This document shows, piece by piece, positions 38,352 through 46,440 of a stretch of 64,000 nucleotides of DNA. The DNA comes from Agarivorans sp050870875 (GTDB lineage: Bacteria > Pseudomonadota > Gammaproteobacteria > Enterobacterales > Celerinatantimonadaceae), in the NCBI RefSeq assembly GCF_050870875.2, contig NZ_CP194041.2:2666001-2730000 (forward strand), given 5' to 3'. Within the stretch, counting starts at the first letter, position 1. The number at the start of each line of letters is the position of its first letter. The position numbers and the translations under genes are program-made. Below the pieces are notes generated by a model that saw only the letters and a program-made list of their open reading frames with translations, did no database searches and was not told the origin of the DNA.

Positions 38352-39306
38352 ATTGGCTGGCCTCAGGCAAATCTACTTGTGCCGGTAAACCCGAGGGTAA
38401 TGCGCCAGCGGCGGCTTCTAGATCGACTTCGGCTAAATACATAAGGCGCGAGCGTTCATTCTCGGTGAGTGCATAATAGGGAGTAAACGCGGGTTCTGTC
38501 GCTAACCAACGCACCACCCCACTAAAACTGCGATCGACGCCATCCACATGTACCGTTAAGGCCTGACCAAGCTGTAGCTTAGCCCGGTATGACTGGGGCA
38601 CATACACGCGTGCATAGGGCAAACGATCGGCGAGCAACACCGCCACCACCGCATTGTTAGTCACTCGCTCCCCCAAGTTGAAGGGGAGACTGTCTAAGAT
38701 CCCATCTCGGGTAGCCACAATGCTCAGCTCATCCAATTTATGTTGTTGTAAGGCAACTTCGGCGCGAGCGGCATCTAAAGCGGCCTTGGCTTGTTCTACA
38801 TCTTCAAATCGAGACCCTGCAGTCAGCTTAGCAAAGCCTTCCTGCGCAGCGGCTAAACTAGCCTGAGCACTATCTCGCTCGGCCAAAGCGCTATCTAAAC
38901 TCGATTGACTCGCTAATTGTTGATTCACCAATTGTTGGGCTCGCAAATAACTTTTTTGCATTTCTACAACCCGAGCCTGAGCCCGATTAACCTCTGCTTG
39001 AGCACTCGCAATATCTTCGCTCCGCTCACCATTACTTAAGCGTAATAGGTAAGCTTGGGCTTTTGCCTGTTCAGCCTTCGCTCGAGCGACAATTGCCGTT
39101 TGGCTAAGGTTATCTAGCTGCACCAACAGCTGCCCCTGCTTTACCGCTGAACCTTCGGTCATTGGCAAACTGCGAATAATTTCATTGCTGGTGGCACTAA
39201 GCGTGATGCGATCACGCTCTATGGTCCCTAGGGCCTGAGATGGTGTTGAAGAGTCGCAAGCACTCAGGCCCCCCAACATCAACAAAGACCAAAAAATACG
39301 TCTCAT
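38344..39306 (-). CDS. HlyD-family membrane-fusion protein (export system adaptor)
   Basis: Periplasmic adaptor of 320 residues with N-terminal signal MRRIFWSLLMLGGLSAC; the Cys within LSAC gives a lipobox, although HlyD proteins may also be anchored by an uncleaved helix. The order is barrel-sandwich strand, long coiled-coil hairpin (about 80-190, rich in AEQAKAQAYLL and QAKAALDAARAEV repeats), returning lipoyl half with DGILDSLPFNLGERV, and a beta-barrel. It is the first gene of the export operon. Its YhiI-like sequence suggests efflux of drugs or lipophilic metabolites through an outer-membrane channel encoded elsewhere. Confidence 0.87.
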   Translation of the reverse strand: MRRIFWSLLMLGGLSACDSSTPSQALGTIERDRITLSATSNEIIRSLPMTEGSAVKQGQLLVQLDNLSQTAIVARAKAEQAKAQAYLLRLSNGERSEDIASAQAEVNRAQARVVEMQKSYLRAQQLVNQQLASQSSLDSALAERDSAQASLAAAQEGFAKLTAGSRFEDVEQAKAALDAARAEVALQQHKLDELSIVATRDGILDSLPFNLGERVTNNAVVAVLLADRLPYARVYVPQSYRAKLQLGQALTVHVDGVDRSFSGVVRWLATEPAFTPYYALTENERSRLMYLAEVDLEAAAGALPSGLPAQVDLPEASQYE

Positions 39307-39550
39307 GATTCATTCCTTTAAAACTCTATGTAAACAGTATAGAGACAAGCAGAAGTGATTGTTTAGTAAAATAATTCTTCAATATTCATAACTTGATGAA
39401 TTTTTTATAAGAGCGACTGAAATACCTAATAATACAGCTCAACTGCCGTGCTAAAGCCTCCGCGTCGACACCCTCGGTTTAGCCAGTAACGACCAGACTT
39501 GAAAAACTTTAGAGTAAATGAGAAATTAATTGTATGACTAAAGACAATAA

Positions 39551-39847
39551 ATGATTCAAGCCTTGAGTAAAAAGCCCGACCGAGTGACCGCCATGCTACA
39601 AATAATTCACGCAGTTAAACAAGAATTCCCGCTTTATCAAGAAGATACCTTTGTATGCGGACCAGATAACAGCTGTATTGGCTGCCCTAAGAAATTAATG
39701 GAACTGGTAGACGATCAGCTCACTTACTGGGAACATGCGATTCGGCGAGGGGTGATCCCCAGCTTTGATGATCTCTCTCGTTTTGGCAAATTGTGTAGAA
39801 ATGTTAAACGGGGTCTGGTCCGCAACAACCGCGTTTCTAGTGAATAG
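39551..39847 (+). CDS. Conserved small protein with a Cys cluster
   Basis: Protein of 98 residues, no signal peptide. It has a short helix-rich N-terminus and the cluster C-G-P-D-N-S-C-I-G-C-P-K-K near residues 36-48 (three Cys, C-x5-C-x2-C), which could bind a metal or Fe-S centre. A later C is at about 84. Codon use is that of a real gene and the pattern is familiar from uncharacterised proteins of marine gammaproteobacteria, but I know no function. A six-codon mini-ORF (ATG at 39534) ends with a stop overlapping this ATG (ATGA). Confidence 0.65.
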   Translation: MIQALSKKPDRVTAMLQIIHAVKQEFPLYQEDTFVCGPDNSCIGCPKKLMELVDDQLTYWEHAIRRGVIPSFDDLSRFGKLCRNVKRGLVRNNRVSSE

Positions 39848-40241
39848 TAAACCTGAGTTGGGCTTGGAGCTAAGCGCTAATTCAAACTAAAAAAATGTGG
39901 CTAAACCAAGGGCTATATGCTTGTTATTCAGTAGCCAGACCTTGTCGGAAGACAATTTAGTTTGATCGCATTCCAATAAATTTCGTCACGGATTACCTCC
40001 GTTACCCATTCGTGAAGAACCGTGAAGCTAGACCGCTATCAAGTCTTCTTCTTGATCTTGTATTCCATGGGGCTGCGTTTGAGTAGTTGGGGTGGGTGTC
40101 TTGTTTGACTGTTGCCAAACTCGCCTTGTAAAAAGTAACAAGGCCTTGGCCCCGCCAACATCAATACCGTTATTTACTATAGAAGGGAGCATCGGGCTTG
40201 TTCAACACCCGAATAAGGTGGCGGCTACGCGACACCTATTC
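39848..40241. other. Gene-free stretch containing one REP-like element
   Basis: About 390 bases with no plausible gene. It contains at 40084-40116 a sequence on the minus strand (GTCAAACAAGACACCCACC core) that matches the tandem elements just upstream of the Y1 transposase at 40926-40981, so it is a scattered copy of the same REP-like family. Confidence 0.55.
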
Positions 40242-40634
40242 TTATTGTATGGCATTTTTACAACTAAACCATATTTTAAAATATAGTAAAGCAAGAAAAG
40301 TTTCTGTCATAACGGCTAAAGAAATACCGAAACCAGCAAACCCACGAAGGTATTCTATAGTCCCAAGTACAGCCAACGAAAACATAGAAATGGCAAGGCC
40401 CAGGCATACTGCTTGCCTAGAGTCTGAATGGGAGGCATTTCGACCGACCCAAGTTATTAATGAAATCCCCAAAAATAACATTGCAGCTCTTCTACCAATA
40501 AAGAAAGCCGAGCTATTCTCATCGATATTAAACAACATAAATATAACTTCAGGCGTGATCAGAAAAACCAGACACAATGTAAGTGCTATAACTGCGGTAA
40601 TTACACTTACCATTTTAAATTTAATCATACTCAT
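40242..40634 (-). CDS. Small membrane protein of unknown function
   Basis: Protein of 130 residues with four predicted hydrophobic helices (about 8-32, 45-65, 78-98, 104-125). The N-terminus MSMIKFKMVSVITAVIALTL is a membrane anchor, with charged residues confined to loops. No recognisable motif. The start codon follows directly after a group II intron fragment, so its native promoter may have been lost or replaced. The opposite-strand frame over the same bases is hydrophilic and less convincing. Family not recognised. Confidence 0.55.
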   Translation of the reverse strand: MSMIKFKMVSVITAVIALTLCLVFLITPEVIFMLFNIDENSSAFFIGRRAAMLFLGISLITWVGRNASHSDSRQAVCLGLAISMFSLAVLGTIEYLRGFAGFGISLAVMTETFLALLYFKIWFSCKNAIQ

Positions 40635-40639
40635 CCTTG

Positions 40640-40900
40640 AATGCCGTCGTGGTAGAACGACCGCATCCGGCTCCTCAGTTATATTCGCTCGTGTAAAACA
40701 CGACCCTAGTACCAGTCAACAACAATAGCTCGTTTGCTAACGCGTAACTTCTCAATATGAAAACACTGTAACATTTGCTTAAGCCCCAGCCAATTGTAAC
40801 TTCGCCGTCCACTTCTGCGATTTAACCACTTAAATAGACTATGCAATACATCGCCATACAGTCGACTCAGGCTTCGGCTATAAACGTCAAACATCCGAAT
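40640..40900 (-). mobile_element. 3' fragment of a group II intron with RT C-terminus
   Basis: On the minus strand a 62-codon frame (40706-40894) reads LFKWLNRRSGRRSYNW and KQMLQCFHIEKLRV, the C-terminal end of a group II intron reverse transcriptase/maturase. It is followed by GAGGAGCCGGATGCGG (near 40660-40680) and a hairpin, the conserved sequence found just after such ORFs. The 5' ribozyme part and the catalytic reverse-transcriptase domains are gone. It differs from the intron at 44521-46440, so at least two intron lineages have entered this region. Confidence 0.7.
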
Positions 40901-40925
40901 TCAAGATCTAAGTGCACCACCCCAG

Positions 40926-40981
40926 GACAACGTCAAACGAGACACCCACTCCTAGACAACGTCAAACGAGACACCCACTCC
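40926..40981 (+). repeat. Tandem REP-like elements upstream of the RAYT gene
   Basis: Two identical 27-base copies, each starting GACAACGTCAAACGAGACAC and ending CCACTCC, at 40926-40952 and 40955-40981, 2 bases apart. A related inverted copy is at 40084-40116. Their position 60-120 bases ahead of a Y1 transposase is typical of REP sequences linked to their RAYT. Confidence 0.75.
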
Positions 40982-41044
40982 AACTAACGAAACGCTTTTA
41001 ATAGTCTAAACTATCAATAGTGATTTATTTGGGGAGTTATCATT

Positions 41045-42037
41045 ATGCCTCGGCCAAGACGCTCGCAAGTGAGCTTATCGGATACCCCCTACTATCATTG
41101 TGTTTCCCGTTGTGTTCGACGGGCGTTTCTGTGTGGCGAAGACCAACAAACCGGCAAAAGCTATGAGCACCGCCGCCAGTGGGTCGAGGATTATCTACTC
41201 AAATTAGCGTCAGTGTTCGCCATTGATGTTTGTGCTTATGCCGTCATGAGTAATCATACCCACCTCGTGCTACATGTTAATCCGCAACAAGCAGAAGCCT
41301 GGTCAATGGATGAAGTGTTAGAACGCTGGCATAGCTTGCATCAGGGCACCTTACTGACTCAGATGTATCTCAACCTTGAATTACGTCCGCAGTTGAGTGA
41401 GGTGCAACTACAAGCCATCAGCGCCACCGCTGAAGTGTATCGGACTCGCCTGTATGACTTAAGCTGGTTTATGCGCCATTTAAACGAACACATTGCGCGA
41501 GCCGCCAATCAAGAAGACCAATGTACCGGTCGATTTTGGGAAGGACGCTTTAAATCCCAAGCGCTTTTGGATGAAGCCGCACTCATGGCGTGTATGGCTT
41601 ACGTAGACTTAAACCCCATCAGAGCCAAGATGGCGAGCACTCCGGAGGACTCGGCCCATACCAGCGTACAGCGACGAGCAAAAGCAGCTCAGCTAAAACA
41701 AGCCCAGGCAACAAACCTGTTTCCCTTTGTGGGTAACCCAAGAGAGCCGATGCCCCAAGGCTTACCCTTTGAGCTGAAAGACTACCTTGAGTTAGTCGAT
41801 ATGACCGGACGCATGGTAAGAGAAGATAAACGGGGTTACATCGACAGTGGAGAAAGTTCCATAATCCAACGCTTAGGGATAAATGAAGCGCAGTGGCTGA
41901 CTTTAAGCGGTGAGTTTGAACGGCACTTTTCTGGGGCTGTTGGTCAAGAGCGCTTGCTCAGGGAATACCATCAGCATATGGGGCATCAACGAACGGCCGG
42001 TTTAAGTTGCAGCAAACGTTTGCTAAACCGCGCTTAA
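41045..42037 (+). CDS. REP-associated tyrosine transposase (RAYT, Y1 family)
   Basis: Single-strand-specific HUH nuclease related to IS200/IS605 TnpA, 330 residues. The N-terminus RSQVSLSDTPYYHCVSRCVRRAFLCG and the HUH motif in AVMSNHTHLVLHV (His-x-His near residue 77) are diagnostic; the catalytic Tyr is expected in the helix near YRTRLYDLSWFMRHLNEHI or later. Length beyond about 230 residues and a C-terminal extension are usual for this marine group. It has GGGAG upstream of ATG 41045. Such proteins process REP palindromes; matching repeats lie on both sides. The last codons are themselves part of a repeat unit: the stop codon is inside the palindrome CGCGCTTAAGCGCG. Confidence 0.88.
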   Translation: MPRPRRSQVSLSDTPYYHCVSRCVRRAFLCGEDQQTGKSYEHRRQWVEDYLLKLASVFAIDVCAYAVMSNHTHLVLHVNPQQAEAWSMDEVLERWHSLHQGTLLTQMYLNLELRPQLSEVQLQAISATAEVYRTRLYDLSWFMRHLNEHIARAANQEDQCTGRFWEGRFKSQALLDEAALMACMAYVDLNPIRAKMASTPEDSAHTSVQRRAKAAQLKQAQATNLFPFVGNPREPMPQGLPFELKDYLELVDMTGRMVREDKRGYIDSGESSIIQRLGINEAQWLTLSGEFERHFSGAVGQERLLREYHQHMGHQRTAGLSCSKRLLNRA

Positions 42038-43037
42038 GCGCGAGCTTACTTTCGAACCACCCTCAATCATCAGCTTTGTATGGGGGGATACCTTGCCTTG
42101 CTGAGACGCACATTGGCCCAGAAATCACCAAACTGAGCCACCTAGTGTGAATTTAGCCGTTAATCGGCATGACAATCGCCTCAGAACTAAATGATTGTAG
42201 TGGTGTTCACTTCACCAACGCTGTTACTGTATTTATGGTTTTTAATATGGATGTCCACTTTAACACAGCAAACGTTTGCTAAATCGCGCTTAAGCGCGAG
42301 TTTACTTTCGAACAATATCTTAATCATCAGCCTTGCTGAGGCGTGCATTGCCTCAGAAATCATCAAGATGAGTCACTTACTGTGAATTCAGCCACCAATC
42401 AGCATGACAACAGCCTCAGAACTAAATAATTACAGTCGAATTACTTTCACAAACGGTGTTGCTGTCTCCATGGTTCTTATGATGGATGTCCATGCTCTTC
42501 CTTTCGAACCACCCTCAATCATCAGCCTTGTATGGGGGGATACCTTGCCTTGCTGAGACGCACATTGGCCCAGAAATTATCAAACCGAGTCACCTACGGT
42601 GAATTTAGCCGTTAATCGGCATGACAATCGCCTCAGAACTAAATGATTGTAGTGGTGTTCACTTCACCAACGCTGTTACTGTATTTATGGTTTTTAATAT
42701 GGATGTCCACTTTAACACACTAAATCGCACTTAAGTGCGAGTTTACTTTCGAACCTCCCTCAATCATCAGTCTTGCTGAGGCCCTCATTGCGTCAAAAAT
42801 CATCAAGATGAGTCATAAATGATGAATTAAGCCGTTAATCGGCATGACAACAGCCTGAGGACTAAATGGTTGCAGTGGTGTTCAGCTCACTAACGTCGTA
42901 ACTGTTTCCATGATTATTATCATGGATGTCCATAGTCTTTACCATAGTCTTTTTTTCATGGATGTCCATAGTCTTTGTTCTTTCACAAACGGTGTTGCTG
43001 TCTCTATGGTTATTATCATGGATGTCCATAGTCTTTT
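42011..43037. repeat. Array of long imperfect repeats behind the RAYT gene
   Basis: About 1 kb made of four related units of roughly 215-250 bases. Units at 42050-42267 and 42502-42720 are almost identical; those at 42267-42500 and 42722-42930 are diverged. Three units start with a palindrome: CGCGCTTAAGCGCG at 42029-42042 and 42285-42298, and CGCACTTAAGTGCG at 42726-42739. AGCAAACGTTTGCT, also palindromic, is at 42011-42024 and 42267-42280. Shared internal blocks include TTTCGAACC, AATCATCAG, GCCTCAGAACTAAAT and AATATGGATGTCCAC. The tail has three copies of CATGGATGTCCATAGTCTTT (42921, 42957, 43017). No gene is present. Confidence 0.8.
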
Positions 43038-43317
43038 ATTAAGTAGAAGTCAGCAGACGGCATAGTAGCCCAACGCCCATCGTAATGGTTGGGACACGGT
43101 GAAGGCCTGAACCTGAAAATCAATGAGGAGCCTGTGCAGCTCATTGTCTCCGTATCCGACCGGACTGAGGAGTCATGGCGCAAAAACAGAAGCCATCATT
43201 GGAATGCAAAGGAGCTAATCGGCCGTTGTATTTTAACCGTTTTCAGGAAACGCCCTGTGCGGAGCCGCATGCAGGGTGTTGTGGGGGCTGGAGGTTAGAT
43301 ACCTCCGGCTACCCGAT
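43038..43317 (+). mobile_element. Group II intron remnant (5' part and most of ORF deleted)
   Basis: Bases 43038-43112 repeat 44944-45018 of the intron to the right almost exactly, and 43247-43317 repeat its last 71 bases (46370-46440), including the domain-V-like hairpin with GAGCCGCATGC and the 3' end CTACCCGAT. About 134 unrelated bases lie between, in place of the reverse transcriptase gene. The first 420 bases of the ribozyme are missing. Its 3' end lies six bases from the stop codon of the cassette gene at 43324, as the longer intron does with the next cassette gene. Confidence 0.85.
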
Positions 43318-43323
43318 TAAATT

Positions 43324-44403
43324 TTATATTTCGTAAAACTTCTCTTCACCATCCCAATCAAAATTAATTGCATCATTTAGGTGAAAAGTTCCATTTTTTA
43401 ACCACGTGTTGTCTTCATGGAAAACCTTATGGAGCATGTAGTCTCCCCAAAAATCTTCAACTGTTTCGACGCCATCGCATATAGCTGCGATCGCATAGCC
43501 AATAACCCGCATGCTTAAGTGATTTGATAAATGGTAATACCAATCTACCTTTTTAGGATTAATGTCTTCGGACGTCAAGTCACTCGACCCATCATGAAAA
43601 ATTGCACAACGATAGTTGTACATATTTTCTATTTCTTTTACCCATTTCTTTCCTTCAGGGTTTCTATGTTCCAAGAATAATGATTTCGAGGGAGAGTCCA
43701 TCAATTTCTTAGAATCAGAGCCCCTAGGAGCCCCGATAACCAATGAATATCTTTGCACTAGATAAGCTTGACTCACCTCTCCGTCCGGCAACATAGCCTC
43801 GAGTCCAATCCAGTTAAAAGCAAACTTATGAGTAATATGGGATGAAAACTGTGCTTCTCGCTCCCACTCTAAACATCGATATACACGACTGCCCAGTTCA
43901 GTAAGGCTTCCTCTTAAAAAAGAACCTAGTAACCAGTCCCATACATCTTGACCTAACGGGTGCGCAATTGCCGGTCCATGTAACTGACTGTTCGCCAAAA
44001 TCGGGGTCAACTTTCCTTTAGTACTAATAACACCCACAGCTTCCCCAGTTCTGCGATCCCAATTAATAAACTTTGCCTTCGCAGAAAAGTACTTTTTATT
44101 AAATAACGCTAATGCCATATCAGCAACGATCAAAGCCTCTTTAATCGTCTTTTCATCGCTATTACAAATAGGAACCAGCAGTAACTTTGGGTCATTGAGA
44201 GTTAGCTTAGTAGATGCTTCCAAGCCAAAACTTTCAAAAGACAGTCTTAAGGACTCTGTAAATACGCCTTTCAGGCTACTTGGCATATGGCTTTCACGAC
44301 AAATGTACATGTCAGGCCCAAGCCCCAAAGGTACAATTGGAGCCGTAATTACTCCAGTAATTGAAATCGCGATCCAGTGTTCATAATCAGACAAATTAAT
44401 CAT
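43324..44403 (-). CDS. Integron-cassette-type gene, HEPN/Apea-like protein
   Basis: Protein of 359 residues, AT-richer than the chromosomal neighbours. The C-terminal half resembles Apea-like HEPN domains: FAFNWIGLEAML (about 194-205), a middle segment with YSLVIG, then YNYRCAIFHDG, in which R265-x4-H270 fits the R-x4-6-H RNase motif of HEPN proteins. The N-terminal 150 residues are not recognised. It reads away from the integrase relic. The sequence before it ends in a GTTAAAT core site (44427-44433), as at the start of a gene cassette, and its stop codon lies beside a group II intron end. A toxin or defence role is inference only. Confidence 0.65.
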   Translation of the reverse strand: MINLSDYEHWIAISITGVITAPIVPLGLGPDMYICRESHMPSSLKGVFTESLRLSFESFGLEASTKLTLNDPKLLLVPICNSDEKTIKEALIVADMALALFNKKYFSAKAKFINWDRRTGEAVGVISTKGKLTPILANSQLHGPAIAHPLGQDVWDWLLGSFLRGSLTELGSRVYRCLEWEREAQFSSHITHKFAFNWIGLEAMLPDGEVSQAYLVQRYSLVIGAPRGSDSKKLMDSPSKSLFLEHRNPEGKKWVKEIENMYNYRCAIFHDGSSDLTSEDINPKKVDWYYHLSNHLSMRVIGYAIAAICDGVETVEDFWGDYMLHKVFHEDNTWLKNGTFHLNDAINFDWDGEEKFYEI

Positions 44404-44426
44404 TTTTGTCGAGCTTACCCTTTAAA

Positions 44427-44520
44427 ATTTAACGCCTCATTCAGAGGCAATAAAATAGCTGGTTAAAATTAGCGAGGCACGAGCAAAAACCAGCTAATTT
44501 TTGTCCTGCTGAAATGACTT
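44427..44520 (-). other. attC-like recombination site, split by the group II intron
   Basis: Reading + strand, ATTTAACGCCTCATTCAG starts a long imperfect palindrome. CAGAGG and the TAGCTGGTT block (about 44450-44460) pair with AACCAGCTA and CCTGCTGAAATGA near 44490-44517, with single unpaired bases as in integron attC sites. The minus-strand core GTTAAAT fits GTTRRRY exactly. The opposite core would be formed by ACTT before the intron and TAGAAT after it (46441-46446), so the intron sits in the distal core. Pairing was judged by eye. Confidence 0.55.
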
Positions 44521-46440
44521 GTGTACGCCCAGCATGGGCATGAACTTATGAGGTGAAAGTCCTCTGTAGGAAGGTCACCGTTTAATAACATTCTGATTAT
44601 TAAACGCTAACTACTAGCGAATGGCAAGGGCATTGCCGCGAGGGAATGTCTGAAGGAAGCCGGACGCAAATCTGCGAGCTGATGAACAAGAACATCATAT
44701 GAGGCGTAGGCTGGAGGCGAGTTGGCACAAGACAACGAAGCCATGTGATCTAACGGCCACCGTAAATGATGCAGCAGTGCAGAGACAGTGCATGTTCTTA
44801 TCTGGGGAGGTCTGCTTAACAGGCGATCGTTAAACTCACTAGCTTGGCCGCTAGTTCAACAGGCCTGGCACTTAAGTCTCATCAACTTAAGTGAGCAAAT
44901 ACGATGAACAACGATAGCGCTATTTGGGGTAACTCAAACGGTGATTAAGCAGAAGTCAGCAGACGGCATAGTAGCCCAACGCCCATCGTAATGGTTGGGA
45001 CACGGTGAAGGCCTGAACACTTAGAATAAAGGAGGTGCCTTGTTAAACTTGAACACCCATTCGCCGTCCGGCGTAGATGCGATTCAGCGTAATAACTCGC
45101 AGCCAACCTTTAGCCAACATCTATTCGAACATATGCTAACGCGGCAGAATATTCAGCTCGCGTGGCAAGGTGTTCGAGCCAATAAAGGGGCGGCTGGAGT
45201 GGATAACATGTCCATTGATGCATTTCCTTCTTGGGCAAAACTACACTGGAAGCAGGTTGCTGCTGCGCTGCGTAATGGCCAGTATCAGCCTAAACCGGTA
45301 CGCCGTGTGGAGATAGATAAACCCGATGGCGGGAAGCGCCTACTGGGGATCCCAACCGTGCTCGACCGTGTCATCCAGCAAGCCATTGCCCAAGTGCTAA
45401 CGCCTACCTTTGACCCTAGCTTCTCAGCGAACAGCTTTGGATTTAGGCCAAACAAGAATGGGCAACAAGCGGTGAAACAAGTGCAAAGCATCATCAAGCA
45501 AGGCCGACGCTTTGCCGTTGATGTCGATTTATCTAAATTCTTTGACCGAGTTAACCATGATCTATTAATGAGTCAACTGGGACAAAGCGTGCAAGATAAA
45601 CGGCTACTGACACTGATTGGAAAATACCTGAGAGCGGGTTTTATCCATAACCAGTGCTATCAGGAAAGTCGAGAAGGTGTACCGCAAGGGGGACCATTAT
45701 CGCCCTTGCTGGCCAATATCATGCTCGATCCATTGGACAAAGAGCTGGAAAAGCGAGGGCATAAGTTTGCTCGTTACGCCGATGATTTTACCATTTTGCT
45801 GAGAAGTCAGCGTGCGGGTGAACGAGTGCTTACGAGCATTAGTAGCTTCTTGCAACGGCGCTTAAAACTTGTGGTTAATACAGCCAAAAGTCAGGTGGTT
45901 AAAACGGCGAAGAGTAAGTTCTTAGGGTTTACCTTTAAAGCGGGACGGCTGCAAATTCATGCCAAAACGTTACACCGTTTTAAACAACAAATTAGGCGTC
46001 TAACAAACCGTAACTGGGGCGTGTCGATGGGCTATCAGCTATTTAAAGTAAGCCAATACTTGCGAGGATGGATAAACTACTTTGGGATCGCGAATTGCTA
46101 TTAACTGTGCGTAGATCTAGATCACTGGATAAGGCGCAGAGTGCGAATGGCCTACTGGCGACAGTGGCGAAAACCGAGAACCAAAGTAAGAAATCTGATG
46201 CGTAGAGGAGTACATGTTCAAGCCGCGGTAGCCTGTGGCATAACCAGTAAAGGCCCATGGAGAAGCTCGAAAACACCGGGGATCCAACAAGCATTATCGA
46301 ATGCTTACTTGAAATCCCAAGGTCTATTTGCGCTTCGAGATGGATGGATTAAGCTTCACCATTCTAAGTGAAACGCCCTGTGCGGAGCCGCATGCAGGGT
46401 GTTGTGGGGGCTGGAGGTTAGATACCTCCGGCTACCCGAT
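44521..46440 (+). mobile_element. Group II intron, apparently full length, of the attC-inserting type
   Basis: Starts with GTGTACGCCCAGCATGGGC, the conserved 5' end (GUGYG) of bacterial group II introns, and ends with the domain V/VI segment GGAGCCGCATGC ... CTACCCGAT. About 520 bases of ribozyme lead precede the reverse transcriptase gene at 45040. It lies in the + orientation inside an attC-like site whose cassette gene is on the minus strand; opposite orientation to the cassette is the rule for group IIC-attC introns. Because its reverse transcriptase has a stop codon it is probably immobile unless helped in trans. Confidence 0.85.
45040..46371 (+). pseudogene. ltrA: Group II intron reverse transcriptase/maturase with an in-frame stop
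   Basis: Intron-encoded protein of 443 codons. The reverse-transcriptase domains are in order: GAAGVDNMSID, RRVEIDKPDGGKRLLGIPT, FDPSFSANSFGFRP, VDVDLSKFFDRVNHD, GVPQGGPLSPLLANIML, catalytic RYADDF and KFLGFTF. A single TAA at 46102-46104 interrupts codon 355 (after GIANCY). The same frame then continues with LDHWIRRRVRMAYWRQWR to the end of the maturase (GIIM) domain at 46371, so one base change, probably from CAA, broke the gene. TTG 45040 follows a strong AAAGGAGGTG. Translation would yield a reverse transcriptase lacking its splicing domain. Confidence 0.88.

Noticed and set aside
40198..40728. A 176-codon + strand frame
   Set aside because: It lies antisense over the four-helix membrane gene at 40242-40634 and an intron fragment, is hydrophilic without motifs, and has no ribosome-binding site.
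42011..43037. Repeat array could be read as a CRISPR
   Set aside because: Units are over 200 bases, imperfect and contain no constant short repeat with unique spacers; no cas genes nearby.
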